A stretch of 64,000 bases of DNA from Pseudomonadota bacterium (GCA_029779845.1 JAKOZT010000154.1:28349-92348); one strand, 5' to 3'. Positions 7,468-16,380 are shown, counted from the stretch's first letter. A program made the numbers and translations. The notes: generated by a model not told the origin, from the sequence alone.

Positions 7468-10400
7468 GCGCTCCCGCTCTCGGCGTCTCGGGCCGCCTCG
7501 CCCGCACCTTCCAGCGCCATGCGCTGACGCCGCTGCTGGCGCTGGTGGCGCTGCTGCTCGGCGCCTTCGCGGTGCTGGTCACGCCGCGCGAGGAGGAGCC
7601 GCAGATCAACGTGACGATGGCCAACGTGCTGATCGCCTTCCCGGGCGCATCGAGCGCCGACGTGCACAAGCTCGTCGCGCGCCCGGCCGAACAGGTGCTC
7701 GGCCAGATCGCCGGCATCGAGCACACCTTCTCGGTGTCGCGCCCCGGCATGGCGGTGCTGACGGTGCAGTTCCAGGTCGGCGTGCCGCGCACCGAGGCGC
7801 TGGTGCGGCTGTACGACGTGCTCAACGCCAACCAGGACTGGGTGCCCTCCAACCTCGGCGTGCTGCCGCCGGTGGTCAAGCCCAAGGGCATCGACGACGT
7901 GCCGGTGCTCGCCGTCACGCTGTGGACCCGCGAAGGCACGAGCGCCGCCGAGCTGGAGCGCGTGGCGCACACGATGGAGGCCGAGCTGAAGCGCGTGGCC
8001 GGCGTGCGCGAGGTCACCACGATCGGCGGCCCCGGGCGCGCGGTGAACGTCTGGCTCGACCCCGGCCGGCTGCGCGAGCGCGGCATCGACATCGCGCGGC
8101 TGCAGGCCACGCTGGCCGCCGCCAACCAGGCCATGCCCGCGGGCGCGGTGCTCGACGACCTGGCCGCGCAGCCGCGCCTGCTGGCGGTGGAGACCGGCGA
8201 GTTCCTGCGCTCGGCCGCCGAGGTCGGTGAGCTGATCGTCGGCGTCGCCAACGGCAAGCCGGTGCGCCTGTCGGAAGTGGCGCGCATCGAGGATGGCGCC
8301 AGGCAGCCGCAGCGCTACGTCTGGTTCACGCCGGGCGCCGCGGCCTCGGACGCCGGCGCCGGCGCCGTCCATCCGGCGGTGACGCTGACGATCAGCAAGA
8401 AGCCCGGGCAGAACGCCGTCGACGTGGCGCGCGCGACGCGCGCGCGCCTGGCCGAACTGAACAACACGGTGCTGCCGCAAGGCGTGCAGGCGACGATCAC
8501 GCGCGACTACGGCGAAACCGCCGCCGAGAAGGCCAACAAGCTGATCCAGAAGCTCGCCTTCGCGACCGGCTCGGTGATCCTGCTGGTGGGCCTGGCGCTG
8601 GGCCGGCGCGAAGCGGTGATCGTCGGCGCGGCGGTGATCCTGACGCTGACCGCGACGCTGTTCGCCTCCTGGGCCTGGGGCTTCACGCTCAACCGCGTGT
8701 CGCTGTTCGCGCTGATCTTCTCGATCGGCATCCTGGTCGACGACGCGATCGTGGTGGTCGAGAACATCCACCGCCATCAGGCGCTGGAGCCGGGCAAGCC
8801 GCTGGCCGAGATCATCCCGGCGGCCGTCGACGAGGTCGGCGGGCCGACCATCCTCGCCACGCTGACGGTGATCGCCGCGCTGCTGCCGATGGCCTTCGTC
8901 AGCGGGCTGATGGGGCCGTACATGAGCCCGATCCCGATCAACTCCAGCCTGGGCATGGCGCTGTCGCTGGCGATCGCGTTCACGGTGACGCCCTGGCTGG
9001 CGCTGAAGCTGATGAAGGCGCACGGCGGCGCCGGTCACGCCGCGGCGGCAACGAACGCGCCGACACGGTTGCAGCGCCTCTTCGAGCGCGTGCTGCGCCC
9101 GCTGCTGGCCAGCGCGCGCAAGCGCTGGCTGCTGCTGGCCGGCATCGTCGCCGCGCTGCTGCTGTCGGTCGGCCTGGCGGTCGTGCAATGGGTGGTGCTG
9201 AAGATGCTGCCCTTCGACAACAAGAGCGAGTTCCAGCTGGTGCTGGAGATGCCCGCCGGCACGCCGCTGGAGCAGACCGCCGCGACGCTGCAGGCACTCG
9301 GCGCGCAGCTCGCGCAGCAGCCCGAGGTGCGCGACCTGCAGGGCTACGCCGGCACCGCCAGCCCGATCACCTTCAACGGCCTGGTGCGCCAGTACTACCT
9401 GCGCGCCGACGCCGAGCAGGGCGAGCTGCAGGTCAACCTGGTCGACAAGGCGCACCGCCACGAGCAAAGCCACGCGATCGCGCAGCGCCTGCGCCCGGCG
9501 CTCGACGCGATCGCCGCGCAGCGCGGCGCGCGCCTGAAAGTCGTGGAAGTGCCGCCCGGCCCGCCGGTGCTGGCGCCGCTGGTGGCCGAGATCTACGGGC
9601 CCGACGAGGCCACGCGCACCCAGGCGGCCGAGCGCGTGCTGAAGGCCTTCGGCGACACCGCGCACATCGTCGGCATCGACAGCACGCTGGCCGCCGACGC
9701 GCCGCGCGCCTGGCTGCGCATCGAGCGCCAGCGCGCCGAGACGCTGGGCATTCCGGTGGCGGTGGTGGCGCAGACGGTGCACGCCGCGCTGTCGGGCGCC
9801 GACGCGAGCTACCTGCACGACGGCCACAGCAAGTACGCCGTGCCGGTGCGGCTGCAGCTGCCGGCCGAGCAGCAGTTCGGGCTCGATGCGCTGCTAGCGC
9901 TGCCGCTGCGCGCCGCCAACGGGCAGCTGGTGCCGCTGTCGGAACTGGTGCGCGTCGAGCGCGGCGTGATCGACAAGCCGCTGTACACGAAAGACCTGCA
10001 GCCGGTGGTCTACGTGCTCGGCGACGTCGGCGAGCGCGCGGTGGCGGGCGACGATCGCAAGCTGGTCGACTCGCCGCTGTACGGCCTGTTCGCGGTGCGC
10101 CCCAGGCTCGCCGATGCGAATCTCGGCGAATACTGGATCCGCCAGCCGAGCAACCCGTTCCGCGAAGTCGCGATCAAGTGGGACGGCGAGTGGCAGATCA
10201 CCTACGAGACCTTCCGCGACATGGGCGCGGCCTACGCGGTCGGCCTGATCCTGATCTACCTGCTGGTGGTGGCGCAGTTCCGCAGCTACCTGACGCCGCT
10301 GGTGATCATGGCGCCGATCCCGCTGACCGTCATCGGCGTGATGCCCGGCCACGCGCTGCTCGGCGCGCCGTTCACCGCCACCTCGATGATCGGCATGATC

Positions 10401-10691
10401 GCGCTGGCCGGCATCATCGTGCGCAACTCCATCCTGCTGGTCGACTTCATCGAGCTGCAGCTCGCGCAGGGCCGCAACTTCGAGGACGCGGTGGTCGCCG
10501 CGGCCGCGGTGCGCGCGCAGCCGATCGCGCTGACCGGCATCGCCGCGATGATCGGCGCCTTCTTCATCCTCGACGACCCGATCTTCAACGGCCTGGCGGT
10601 CTCGCTGATCTTCGGCATCTTCGTCTCGACGCTGCTGACGCTGGTCGTCATCCCGGTTCTCTACTACGCGCTGTACGCGCGCCGCACCTGA
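7464..10691 (+). CDS. RND efflux transporter permease
   Basis: 1075 residues, full length for an AcrB/HAE-type RND pump with twelve membrane helices and two large periplasmic loops. Seen: the first helix near residue 25-40, the motif S-I-G-I-L-V-D-D-A-I-V-V-V-E-N-I-H-R-H in the fourth-helix region (the acidic pair carries protons), and the second-half counterpart L-A-G-I-I-V-R-N-S-I-L-L-V-D. The heavy-metal-type (CusA) signature is absent. Overlaps the adaptor gene by 4 bp. Being in an operon with SQR, OsmC and a CsoR regulator suggests its cargo is a sulfur compound or a by-product of sulfide stress; that is inference. Confidence 0.88.
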   Translation: MSAPALGVSGRLARTFQRHALTPLLALVALLLGAFAVLVTPREEEPQINVTMANVLIAFPGASSADVHKLVARPAEQVLGQIAGIEHTFSVSRPGMAVLTVQFQVGVPRTEALVRLYDVLNANQDWVPSNLGVLPPVVKPKGIDDVPVLAVTLWTREGTSAAELERVAHTMEAELKRVAGVREVTTIGGPGRAVNVWLDPGRLRERGIDIARLQATLAAANQAMPAGAVLDDLAAQPRLLAVETGEFLRSAAEVGELIVGVANGKPVRLSEVARIEDGARQPQRYVWFTPGAAASDAGAGAVHPAVTLTISKKPGQNAVDVARATRARLAELNNTVLPQGVQATITRDYGETAAEKANKLIQKLAFATGSVILLVGLALGRREAVIVGAAVILTLTATLFASWAWGFTLNRVSLFALIFSIGILVDDAIVVVENIHRHQALEPGKPLAEIIPAAVDEVGGPTILATLTVIAALLPMAFVSGLMGPYMSPIPINSSLGMALSLAIAFTVTPWLALKLMKAHGGAGHAAAATNAPTRLQRLFERVLRPLLASARKRWLLLAGIVAALLLSVGLAVVQWVVLKMLPFDNKSEFQLVLEMPAGTPLEQTAATLQALGAQLAQQPEVRDLQGYAGTASPITFNGLVRQYYLRADAEQGELQVNLVDKAHRHEQSHAIAQRLRPALDAIAAQRGARLKVVEVPPGPPVLAPLVAEIYGPDEATRTQAAERVLKAFGDTAHIVGIDSTLAADAPRAWLRIERQRAETLGIPVAVVAQTVHAALSGADASYLHDGHSKYAVPVRLQLPAEQQFGLDALLALPLRAANGQLVPLSELVRVERGVIDKPLYTKDLQPVVYVLGDVGERAVAGDDRKLVDSPLYGLFAVRPRLADANLGEYWIRQPSNPFREVAIKWDGEWQITYETFRDMGAAYAVGLILIYLLVVAQFRSYLTPLVIMAPIPLTVIGVMPGHALLGAPFTATSMIGMIALAGIIVRNSILLVDFIELQLAQGRNFEDAVVAAAAVRAQPIALTGIAAMIGAFFILDDPIFNGLAVSLIFGIFVSTLLTLVVIPVLYYALYARRT

Positions 10692-10704
10692 CAAGGAGAC
10701 GGGC

Positions 10705-11979
10705 ATGGCCCACATCGTCATCATGGGCGCCGGCCTGGGCGGCATGCCCGCCGCCTACGAGCTGCGCGCGCGGCTGGGCGCCGAGCACCGCGTCACGGTG
10801 GTCAGCGCCGTCGACTACTTCCAGTTCGTGCCCTCCAACCCCTGGGTCGCCGTGGGCTGGCGCGAGCGCGACGACGTGGTGCTGAAGATCGCCCCGCTGC
10901 TCGAAGCGAAAGGCATCGCCTTCGTCGGCCGGCCGGTGACGGCCATCGACGCCGAGGCGCGCCGCCTGACGCTCGCCGGCGGCGACACGCTGGACTACGA
11001 CTACCTCGTGATCACCACCGGCCCGCGCCTGGCCTTCGAGGAAGTGCCCGGCGCCGGCCCGGACGAGGGCCACACGCACTCGGTGTGCAGCGTCGACCAC
11101 GCGCAGACGTTCCGGGCCGACTACCAGAAGTTCCTCGCGGCGCCGGGGCCGATCGTCGTCGGCGCGATGCCCGGCGCCAGCTGCTTCGGCCCGGCCTACG
11201 AGTTCGCCTTCATCCTCGATGCCGACCTGCGCAAACGCAAGCTGCGCCACAAGGTGCCGATGACCTACGTCAGCAGCGAGCCCTACATCGGCCACCTCGG
11301 GCTGGGCGGCGTGGGCGACAGCAAGAGCATGCTGGAAAGCGAGCTGCGCAGCCGCGACATCAAGTGGGTGACCAACGCGAAGACCACGCGCGTGGAGCCC
11401 GGCAAGCTGTTCGCGACCGAGCTCGACGACCTCGGCCAGCCGCGCCGCGAGCACGAGCTCCCCTTCGCGCTGGCGATGATGCTGCCGGCCTTCAAGGGCG
11501 TAGCCGCCGTCGCCGCGGTGCCGGGGCTGTGCAACCCGCGCGGCTTCGTGCTGATCGACGAGTTCCAGCGCAGCAAGGCCTACCCGAGCATCTTCTCGGC
11601 CGGCGTGTGCGTGGCGATCCCGCCGGTGGAAGCCACGCCGGTGCCGACCGGCGCGCCCAAGACCGGCTACATGATCGAGACCATGGTCACCGCGATCGCG
11701 CACAACATCGCCGCCGAACTGGCCGGCCAGCCCGCCACCGCCAAGGGCACCTGGAACGCGATCTGCCTGGCCGACATGGGCGACACCGGCGCCGCCTTCG
11801 TCGCGCTGCCGCAGATCCCGCCGCGCAACGTCAACTGGTTCAAGAAGGGCAAGTGGGTGCACTACGCCAAGATCGCCTTCGAGAAGTACTTCCTGCACAA
11901 GATGCGCAGCGGCAATGCCGACCCGGTCTACGAAAAATACGTGCTGAAGGCGCTGGGCATCGTGCGCCTGGCCGATTGA
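10705..11979 (+). CDS. sqr: Sulfide:quinone oxidoreductase-like flavoprotein
   Basis: 424 residues. An N-terminal FAD-binding Rossmann motif G-A-G-L-G-G is at residues 8-13, and three cysteines match the catalytic trio of sulfide:quinone oxidoreductases by position and context: Cys128 (S-V-C-S-V-D-H-A), Cys160 (G-A-S-C-F-G-P-A-Y-E-F) and Cys354 (A-I-C-L-A-D-M-G-D-T). The C-terminal basic, aromatic segment (K-K-G-K-W-V-H-Y-A-K) resembles the membrane-associating tail of the family. It oxidises sulfide to polysulfide or persulfide and passes electrons to quinone at the inner membrane. RBS AAGGAG lies 6 bp before the ATG. Other flavocytochrome-c-like dehydrogenases share the fold but not the full cysteine set. 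Confidence 0.87.
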   Translation: MAHIVIMGAGLGGMPAAYELRARLGAEHRVTVVSAVDYFQFVPSNPWVAVGWRERDDVVLKIAPLLEAKGIAFVGRPVTAIDAEARRLTLAGGDTLDYDYLVITTGPRLAFEEVPGAGPDEGHTHSVCSVDHAQTFRADYQKFLAAPGPIVVGAMPGASCFGPAYEFAFILDADLRKRKLRHKVPMTYVSSEPYIGHLGLGGVGDSKSMLESELRSRDIKWVTNAKTTRVEPGKLFATELDDLGQPRREHELPFALAMMLPAFKGVAAVAAVPGLCNPRGFVLIDEFQRSKAYPSIFSAGVCVAIPPVEATPVPTGAPKTGYMIETMVTAIAHNIAAELAGQPATAKGTWNAICLADMGDTGAAFVALPQIPPRNVNWFKKGKWVHYAKIAFEKYFLHKMRSGNADPVYEKYVLKALGIVRLAD

Positions 11980-12014
11980 GTTCTACCCATCCGATTCGAA
12001 CAAGGAGTTCACCC

Positions 12015-12239
12015 ATGTCCATCGAACGCACCATCCGCATCATGGCCGGCTTCTTCGTGATGCTCTCGCTCGCCCTCGGCGTCGAGGGCAGCCCGGTCTT
12101 CGTCAGCCGCTGGTTCCTCGCCTTCACCGCCTTCGTCGGCTTGAACCTGTTCCAGTCGGGCTTCACCGGCTTCTGCCCGCCGAGCTTCCTGCTGCGCAGG
12201 CTCGGCTTCAAGGACGAAGGCAGCGCCTGCTCGCGCTGA
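12015..12239 (+). CDS. Small DUF2892/YgaP-type membrane protein
   Basis: 74 residues with two hydrophobic segments and the typical opening M-S-I-E-R-T-I-R-I-M-A-G. The loop carries G-L-N-L-F-Q-S-G-F-T-G-F-C-P, the hallmark of the YgaP/DUF2892 transmembrane domain, and further on a C-terminal cysteine. In other bacteria this domain is fused or adjacent to rhodaneses and persulfide dioxygenases. AGGAG precedes the ATG by a few bases. Its role beside SQR may be to carry or sense sulfane sulfur at the membrane; inference. Confidence 0.85.
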   Translation: MSIERTIRIMAGFFVMLSLALGVEGSPVFVSRWFLAFTAFVGLNLFQSGFTGFCPPSFLLRRLGFKDEGSACSR

Positions 12240-12253
12240 AGGGAGCCCGCACC

Positions 12254-12700
12254 ATGGCCAGCGAGAACGTCATCGTCCGCCTCGCGCAGCAGCGCGACTA
12301 CCAGTTCGAAGTGCAGTTCGGCGGCGCGGCCGGCAGCCTGCTCGCCGACGAGCCGCCGCCGCTCGGCGCGGGCCAGGGCCCTTCGCCGCTGATGCTGCTG
12401 GGCGCGGCGGTGGGCAACTGCCTCGCGGATTCGCTGCTGTTCGCGCTGAGGAAGTTCAAGCAGCAGCCCGAGCCGATCCAGTGCGAGGTCACCTGCGAAG
12501 TCGGCCGCAACGAGCAGGGCCGGCTGCGCGTGCTCGGCATCGCCGCCACGCTGACGCTGGGCGTGCCGGCCGAGGCGCTGGAGCACCTCGATCGGGTGCT
12601 CGCCGGCTTCGAGGCCTATTGCACCGTGACGCAGAGCATCGCGCAGGGCATCCCGGTGCGCGTGGCGGTGCTCGATGCCCAGGGAGCGGTGCTGAAATGA
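12254..12700 (+). CDS. OsmC-family peroxidase/redox protein
   Basis: 148 residues. The two redox cysteines expected for OsmC/Ohr-family proteins are present at Cys56 (V-G-N-C-L-A-D-S) and Cys123 (E-A-Y-C-T-V-T-Q-S-I). These proteins use a reactive thiol pair to reduce organic hydroperoxides, and some act on persulfides. Cytoplasmic, no signal. Placed between the DUF2892 gene and the TDT channel, 14 bp after the former, and its stop overlaps the next ATG (ATGA). Removal of persulfide or sulfide-derived oxidants is the likely task given the context. Confidence 0.87.
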   Translation: MASENVIVRLAQQRDYQFEVQFGGAAGSLLADEPPPLGAGQGPSPLMLLGAAVGNCLADSLLFALRKFKQQPEPIQCEVTCEVGRNEQGRLRVLGIAATLTLGVPAEALEHLDRVLAGFEAYCTVTQSIAQGIPVRVAVLDAQGAVLK

Positions 12701-13719
12701 ATCACAAGCCGCTCGCACACCTCTTCCCCGGCTGGTTCGCCATCGTGATGGGCTGGTCGGGCCTGGCGCTGGCCTGGCACCGCGCCACGCCGCTGATGGG
12801 CGACGCGGCGCCGGGCATCGCGCTCGCCGCCGGCGGCGTGGCCGCGCTGATCTTCGTGCTGCTCGCCGCGGCGATGCTGCTGCGCGGCCAGCGCCACGCC
12901 GAGGCGCTGCGCGAAGACCTGGTGCACCCGGTGCGCCACACCTTCTTCGCCGCCATCCCGATCTCCGGCCTGCTGCTGGCCACGCTCGCCGTCGCGCTGT
13001 TCGGGCCGGAAGCGCCGGGGGCGCGCGCGCTGTGGTGGATCGCTTCGCTGGCGCAGTTCGGCATCACGCTGTGGGTGCTGTCCAAGTGGATCGCCGGCCC
13101 GGCCGGCGGCCCCGGCCACAAGCCGAACTGGGGCGCGGTGACGCCGGTGCTGTTCATCCCCATCGTCGGCAACGTGCTCGCGCCGCTGGCCGGCGTGCCG
13201 CTCGGCCACACGGCCTGGGCCTCGGCGCAGTTCGGCCTCGGGCTGCTGTTCTGGCCGGTGGTGCTGGTGCTGAACTTCGTGCGCATCGCGCAGGCCGGCA
13301 TGCCGCCGGAGCGGCTGCTGCCGGCGCTGTTCATCTTCGTCGCGCCGCCGGCGGTGGTGGGCGTGGCGGCGCTGCAGTACGGCGCGGCCGCGCCGCTGCC
13401 GTGGATGCTGTGGGGCATGGCGCTGTTCCAGGCGCTGTGGGCAGGCACGCAGCTGCGCCGCATCGCCGCGCTGCCTTTCGGCATTCCGCACTGGGGCATG
13501 AGCTTTCCGCTCGCCGCGCTCGCGGTGCTGACGCTGCGCCTGGCCGCCACGCCCGAGGGCGCCTGGCTGCGCGTGCCGGCGCTGGCGCTGCTGGCGCTCG
13601 CCTCGCTGGTCATCGTCGCGCTCAGCGTCGCCACGCTGCGCGGGCTGCGCGCCGGCACGCTGCTGGTGGCCGAGGGCCCGGCGGCGATCCCCATCCAGCC
13701 ACAGGGCAGTGCTGCATGA
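12697..13719 (+). CDS. TDT/SLAC1-type channel or C4-dicarboxylate transporter family protein
   Basis: 340 residues with about ten hydrophobic segments. Marks of the tellurite-resistance/dicarboxylate transporter (TDT) family: an early F-P-G-W-F-A-I-V-M-G-W-S-G-L-A segment and the repeated proline- and glycine-containing helices such as N-W-G-A-V-T-P. Members include TehA, SLAC1-type anion channels and sulfite exporters (SSU1). In an operon with SQR and OsmC, export of sulfite or another sulfur anion is a reasonable guess, not a demonstrated one. The ATG overlaps the OsmC stop by 4 bp. Confidence 0.8.
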   Translation: MNHKPLAHLFPGWFAIVMGWSGLALAWHRATPLMGDAAPGIALAAGGVAALIFVLLAAAMLLRGQRHAEALREDLVHPVRHTFFAAIPISGLLLATLAVALFGPEAPGARALWWIASLAQFGITLWVLSKWIAGPAGGPGHKPNWGAVTPVLFIPIVGNVLAPLAGVPLGHTAWASAQFGLGLLFWPVVLVLNFVRIAQAGMPPERLLPALFIFVAPPAVVGVAALQYGAAAPLPWMLWGMALFQALWAGTQLRRIAALPFGIPHWGMSFPLAALAVLTLRLAATPEGAWLRVPALALLALASLVIVALSVATLRGLRAGTLLVAEGPAAIPIQPQGSAA

Positions 13720-13789
13720 GCAGCAGCGGTATCGCACAATGGCCACCCATCGCCTGACCGCCGCCGCGCGCCCCGCGCTGCCTTGCACC

Positions 13790-14080
13790 ATGTCCGTCCT
13801 GAACGACGAGAAGTCCCGCACCGACCTGCTGCACCGCCTCAAGCGCGCCGAGGGCCAGCTGCGCGGCATCCAGCGCATGATCGAAGAAGGCGAGGAGTGC
13901 CTCGCGATCGCCGGCCAGATGTCGGCGGTGCGCAAGGCGCTGGACAGCGCCTACGTGCGCATGACGGTGTGCTTCATGGAGCAGGAGTTGTCCGCGCGGC
14001 TGGGCGACAAGCCGGCCGCCAAGGCCGACCTGGGCCACATGCTCGACAACGTCGAGACGCTGCTGGGCAAGATCCGCTGA
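13790..14080 (+). CDS. CsoR/FrmR-family (DUF156) transcriptional repressor with unusual cysteine spacing
   Basis: 96 residues, all-helical CsoR-type: L-K-R-A-E-G-Q-L-R-G-I-Q-R-M-I-E-E-G at 17-34 and Q-M-S-A-V-R-K-A-L at 43-51 are diagnostic. Copper-type CsoR uses a Cys-His-Cys set and persulfide-type CstR a Cys-Cys pair 29 residues apart. Here Cys37 occupies the first site, but the aligned His and second Cys positions hold Phe62 and Glu66; the only other cysteine is Cys61. It should therefore not bind copper in the usual way and may sense persulfide or another electrophile. ATG at 13790 was chosen because the conserved domain starts just after it. Last gene of the operon; probable ligand of the site at 6377-6394. 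Confidence 0.82.
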   Translation: MSVLNDEKSRTDLLHRLKRAEGQLRGIQRMIEEGEECLAIAGQMSAVRKALDSAYVRMTVCFMEQELSARLGDKPAAKADLGHMLDNVETLLGKIR

Positions 14081-14087
14081 GAGGCGC

Positions 14088-14112
14088 GGCGGCCGGCGCA
14101 CGGCCGGCCGCC
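14088..14112. terminator. Hairpin between convergent genes (possible bidirectional terminator)
   Basis: GGCGGCCGG at 14088-14096 pairs perfectly with CCGGCCGCC at 14104-14112 around a 7-nt loop. It sits in the 41-bp gap between the stop codons of the CsoR-type gene (plus) and the lipoprotein gene (minus). No T-tract follows on either side, so termination may need Rho or be stem-driven. Confidence 0.4.
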
Positions 14113-14121
14113 GGCCGCAGC

Positions 14122-16335
14122 TCACGGTTGCCAGTAGTCGATCGAGACCAGCCGCAAGCCGTTGCCCAGCGTGGTGGTGAGCCCCAGTTCGCGGTAGTCG
14201 CCCGCCACGCCGGCCAGCGGCACCAGCGATCTGTCGGCCTCGCCGCAACGCGGGTTCTGCGCCGCGACGATGCCGGCCGTGTAGGTCGAGGTCGAGGTGC
14301 CCGAGACCCACGGCGTCTGTCCGCCCGTCACGCTGGCCGCGGTGTCGCCCGGCTTGGCGATCTGCGCCGAAAGAAGGGTGCGCTTGTTGTAGCTGGTGCC
14401 GTCGACCAGCGCGTTGTTCTGCCCGAACAGATAGGCGCCGTCGACGCGGCCGAGCAGCGCGGGCACCGTCCACGACAGCGACAGGTCGGTCAGCGCGCCG
14501 GCGCCGCTGCCGCCCGGGCTGAGGTAGGCGGCCACGTTCGCGGGCGCCAGCGTCGGCCACCAGTTGGCGGCCTTGTCGACGTACGGATTGAAGTCGGTGT
14601 CGCTGACGATCAGGCGCTGGTAGCCGATCCGGTCGGGCTGGTCCGGCGTGGCGCTGCCGAAGAAGAAGAACTCCCACTTGTAGACGCCGTAGGGCACGAC
14701 CCCGTCGCCATCCTGCTGGTCGGCGAAGTCCACGCTGCCCGAGGGCCAGAGGGCGTCGATGTCCGAACCGTCGATCAGCGCGCCGCCGACCTTGAAATCC
14801 ATGCTGGCGTTGTTGGTCCAGTAGCGCGGCTGGTTGACGCCGCCGTCGACCACGTAGGTGTCGCCGGCCTTGCTGACGATCACCATGCGGTCGGAGGTGC
14901 AGCGCGCCGAGCGCGACAGCACCACGCCGGCCGCCGGCAGCCCCGGCCCGCTGACGCGCGCCGCGCGCACGCCGTTCATGCCCGGCCCCGACGGGTCGAG
15001 CTGCAGGCGCAGCACGGCCTCGTAGCGCGACCGCGCGGCGTAGCTGGCCGGGTTGGCCGGCGCCGCATTGCGGTTGACGTAGCGCTGCAGGCGCGCGGTG
15101 ACATCGTAGTCGTAGGGCCGCTGGTTGCCGACGGATTTCCACGCGCCGTTCACCTTCGCCAGCAGCAGCGTGCGCCGCAGCGGCTGGTTGCCGGCCGCCG
15201 GCAGCGTGCCGCGCATGTCGACCACCACGCACTGCGCGGTGTTGCAGTACGGGTTCTTGATTTCCTTCGGATCGACGAAGTTCGCCGCCGGCACCACCAG
15301 CATGATCGTCGGGCGCTGGAACTTCGCGCCGTCGAGGCCGGCATTGCGCAGGCTGGCGCCCTGCGACTCCATCCACGTGTAGCCGCCGGCCTTGTAGTCG
15401 CTCACGTCGGCTTCGCAGGCCGCGGCCAGCGCGGTCGGCGTGCCGTGCGCGTCGGTGGCCGTGACGCGCTGCGCCGCCGGCAGCGCATAGCAGGCCGTCC
15501 AGCGCGCCGCGACCGCGTCCAACTCGGCCGCGGTGGGCAGATCGGCCGCCGTCGGCGGCAGCGTCGGCGCGGTGGCCGGCGTGGTCGCCGGGGTCAGCGT
15601 CGCTGCAGGCGCCACGCCGCCGCCGGTGGCCGCCTGCGCGTTGTTCTGGATCGTCACCGTGCCGGCCGGCGCGTCGCTCGGGTTGGTCGTCACGGTGATC
15701 TGGTCCAGCACCGCATCGACGCCGCCGCCGTTGGCCGTGAAGGGCGTCGTCACCGGGTTGTAGGCGGTGCCGCTGCCGGCCGCGGCGGCCAGCGCGGCGG
15801 CGATGACCGGATCGCTGTTGAGCACCGCCACCAGCGAGGCGACCGCATTGGTGAAGGCATTGGCATTCGCGCCGGACAGCGCGCTGCTCAGCGCCGCCGG
15901 ATCGGTCAGCGCGGCCGGGTTGCCGCCCGGCGCCACCAGCACCGCGACGGCGTCGGTCAGCGGCGTGATGTTGGCGGTGTTGGCGGCGCCGGCGGTGGCC
16001 GTCGGCAGCACCGAGTAGAGCGTGCGCTGGACGCCATCCTGCGTGAACACCACACGCAGCGAGAACGGCGCGACCAGCCCGCTGGCATCGATGCTGAAGC
16101 TGCCGTCGGCGCCGGTGGTCACCGCGGCCGGATCGACCGTCGTGCCGCTGGCATCGACCAGCGTCACGGTCGCCGCGGCGATCGCCAGGCCGGTGGCGGC
16201 GACGCCGCTGACGGTGGTGGTCGGCCCAGGGGCGGGCTGGTCCTTGCCACCCCCGCCGCCGCAGGCGGCCAGCAGCGTGACGGCGCCGGCGAGGGCGGCG
16301 ACGAGCGGAGTGAGTCGGGAAGGGAAATGCTTCAT
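14122..16335 (-). CDS. Large lipoprotein of unknown function
   Basis: 737 residues from ATG at 16335, preceded 8 bp upstream by GGAGG. The lipobox L-A-A-C puts the lipid on Cys25, followed by five glycines and a proline-rich linker. Residues about 40-110 look like a carboxypeptidase-regulatory or Ig-like beta domain (G-V-A-A-T-G-L-A-I, T-G-A-D-G-S-F-S-I). An Ala/Thr/Pro-rich low-complexity stretch follows to about 280. The C-terminal 450 residues are aromatic-rich with several cysteines, consistent with a secreted globular domain I do not recognise. The Ig-like start is common in surface or pilus-associated lipoproteins. Base use matches its neighbours. Confidence 0.75.
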   Translation of the reverse strand: MKHFPSRLTPLVAALAGAVTLLAACGGGGGKDQPAPGPTTTVSGVAATGLAIAAATVTLVDASGTTVDPAAVTTGADGSFSIDASGLVAPFSLRVVFTQDGVQRTLYSVLPTATAGAANTANITPLTDAVAVLVAPGGNPAALTDPAALSSALSGANANAFTNAVASLVAVLNSDPVIAAALAAAAGSGTAYNPVTTPFTANGGGVDAVLDQITVTTNPSDAPAGTVTIQNNAQAATGGGVAPAATLTPATTPATAPTLPPTAADLPTAAELDAVAARWTACYALPAAQRVTATDAHGTPTALAAACEADVSDYKAGGYTWMESQGASLRNAGLDGAKFQRPTIMLVVPAANFVDPKEIKNPYCNTAQCVVVDMRGTLPAAGNQPLRRTLLLAKVNGAWKSVGNQRPYDYDVTARLQRYVNRNAAPANPASYAARSRYEAVLRLQLDPSGPGMNGVRAARVSGPGLPAAGVVLSRSARCTSDRMVIVSKAGDTYVVDGGVNQPRYWTNNASMDFKVGGALIDGSDIDALWPSGSVDFADQQDGDGVVPYGVYKWEFFFFGSATPDQPDRIGYQRLIVSDTDFNPYVDKAANWWPTLAPANVAAYLSPGGSGAGALTDLSLSWTVPALLGRVDGAYLFGQNNALVDGTSYNKRTLLSAQIAKPGDTAASVTGGQTPWVSGTSTSTYTAGIVAAQNPRCGEADRSLVPLAGVAGDYRELGLTTTLGNGLRLVSIDYWQP

Positions 16336-16340
16336 CGGGG

Positions 16341-16380
16341 GTGCCTCCAGGTAGGCCGCGTCGTTGCGGACGGGAGGCAC
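16341..16380 (-). promoter_or_regulatory. Inverted repeat that can mask the lipoprotein gene's ribosome-binding site
   Basis: GTGCCTCC at 16341-16348 and GGAGGCAC at 16373-16380 form a perfect 8-bp stem with a 24-nt loop. Read on the minus strand, the 3' arm contains the GGAGG ribosome-binding site for the gene starting at 16335. Folding would hide it, so translation may be regulated. Direct observation of the dyad; function inferred. Confidence 0.45.

Noticed and set aside
9931..10691. Heavy-metal (CusA-type) identity for the first RND pump
   Set aside because: The CusA-type helix-4 signature is missing; the motif fits the general HAE type.
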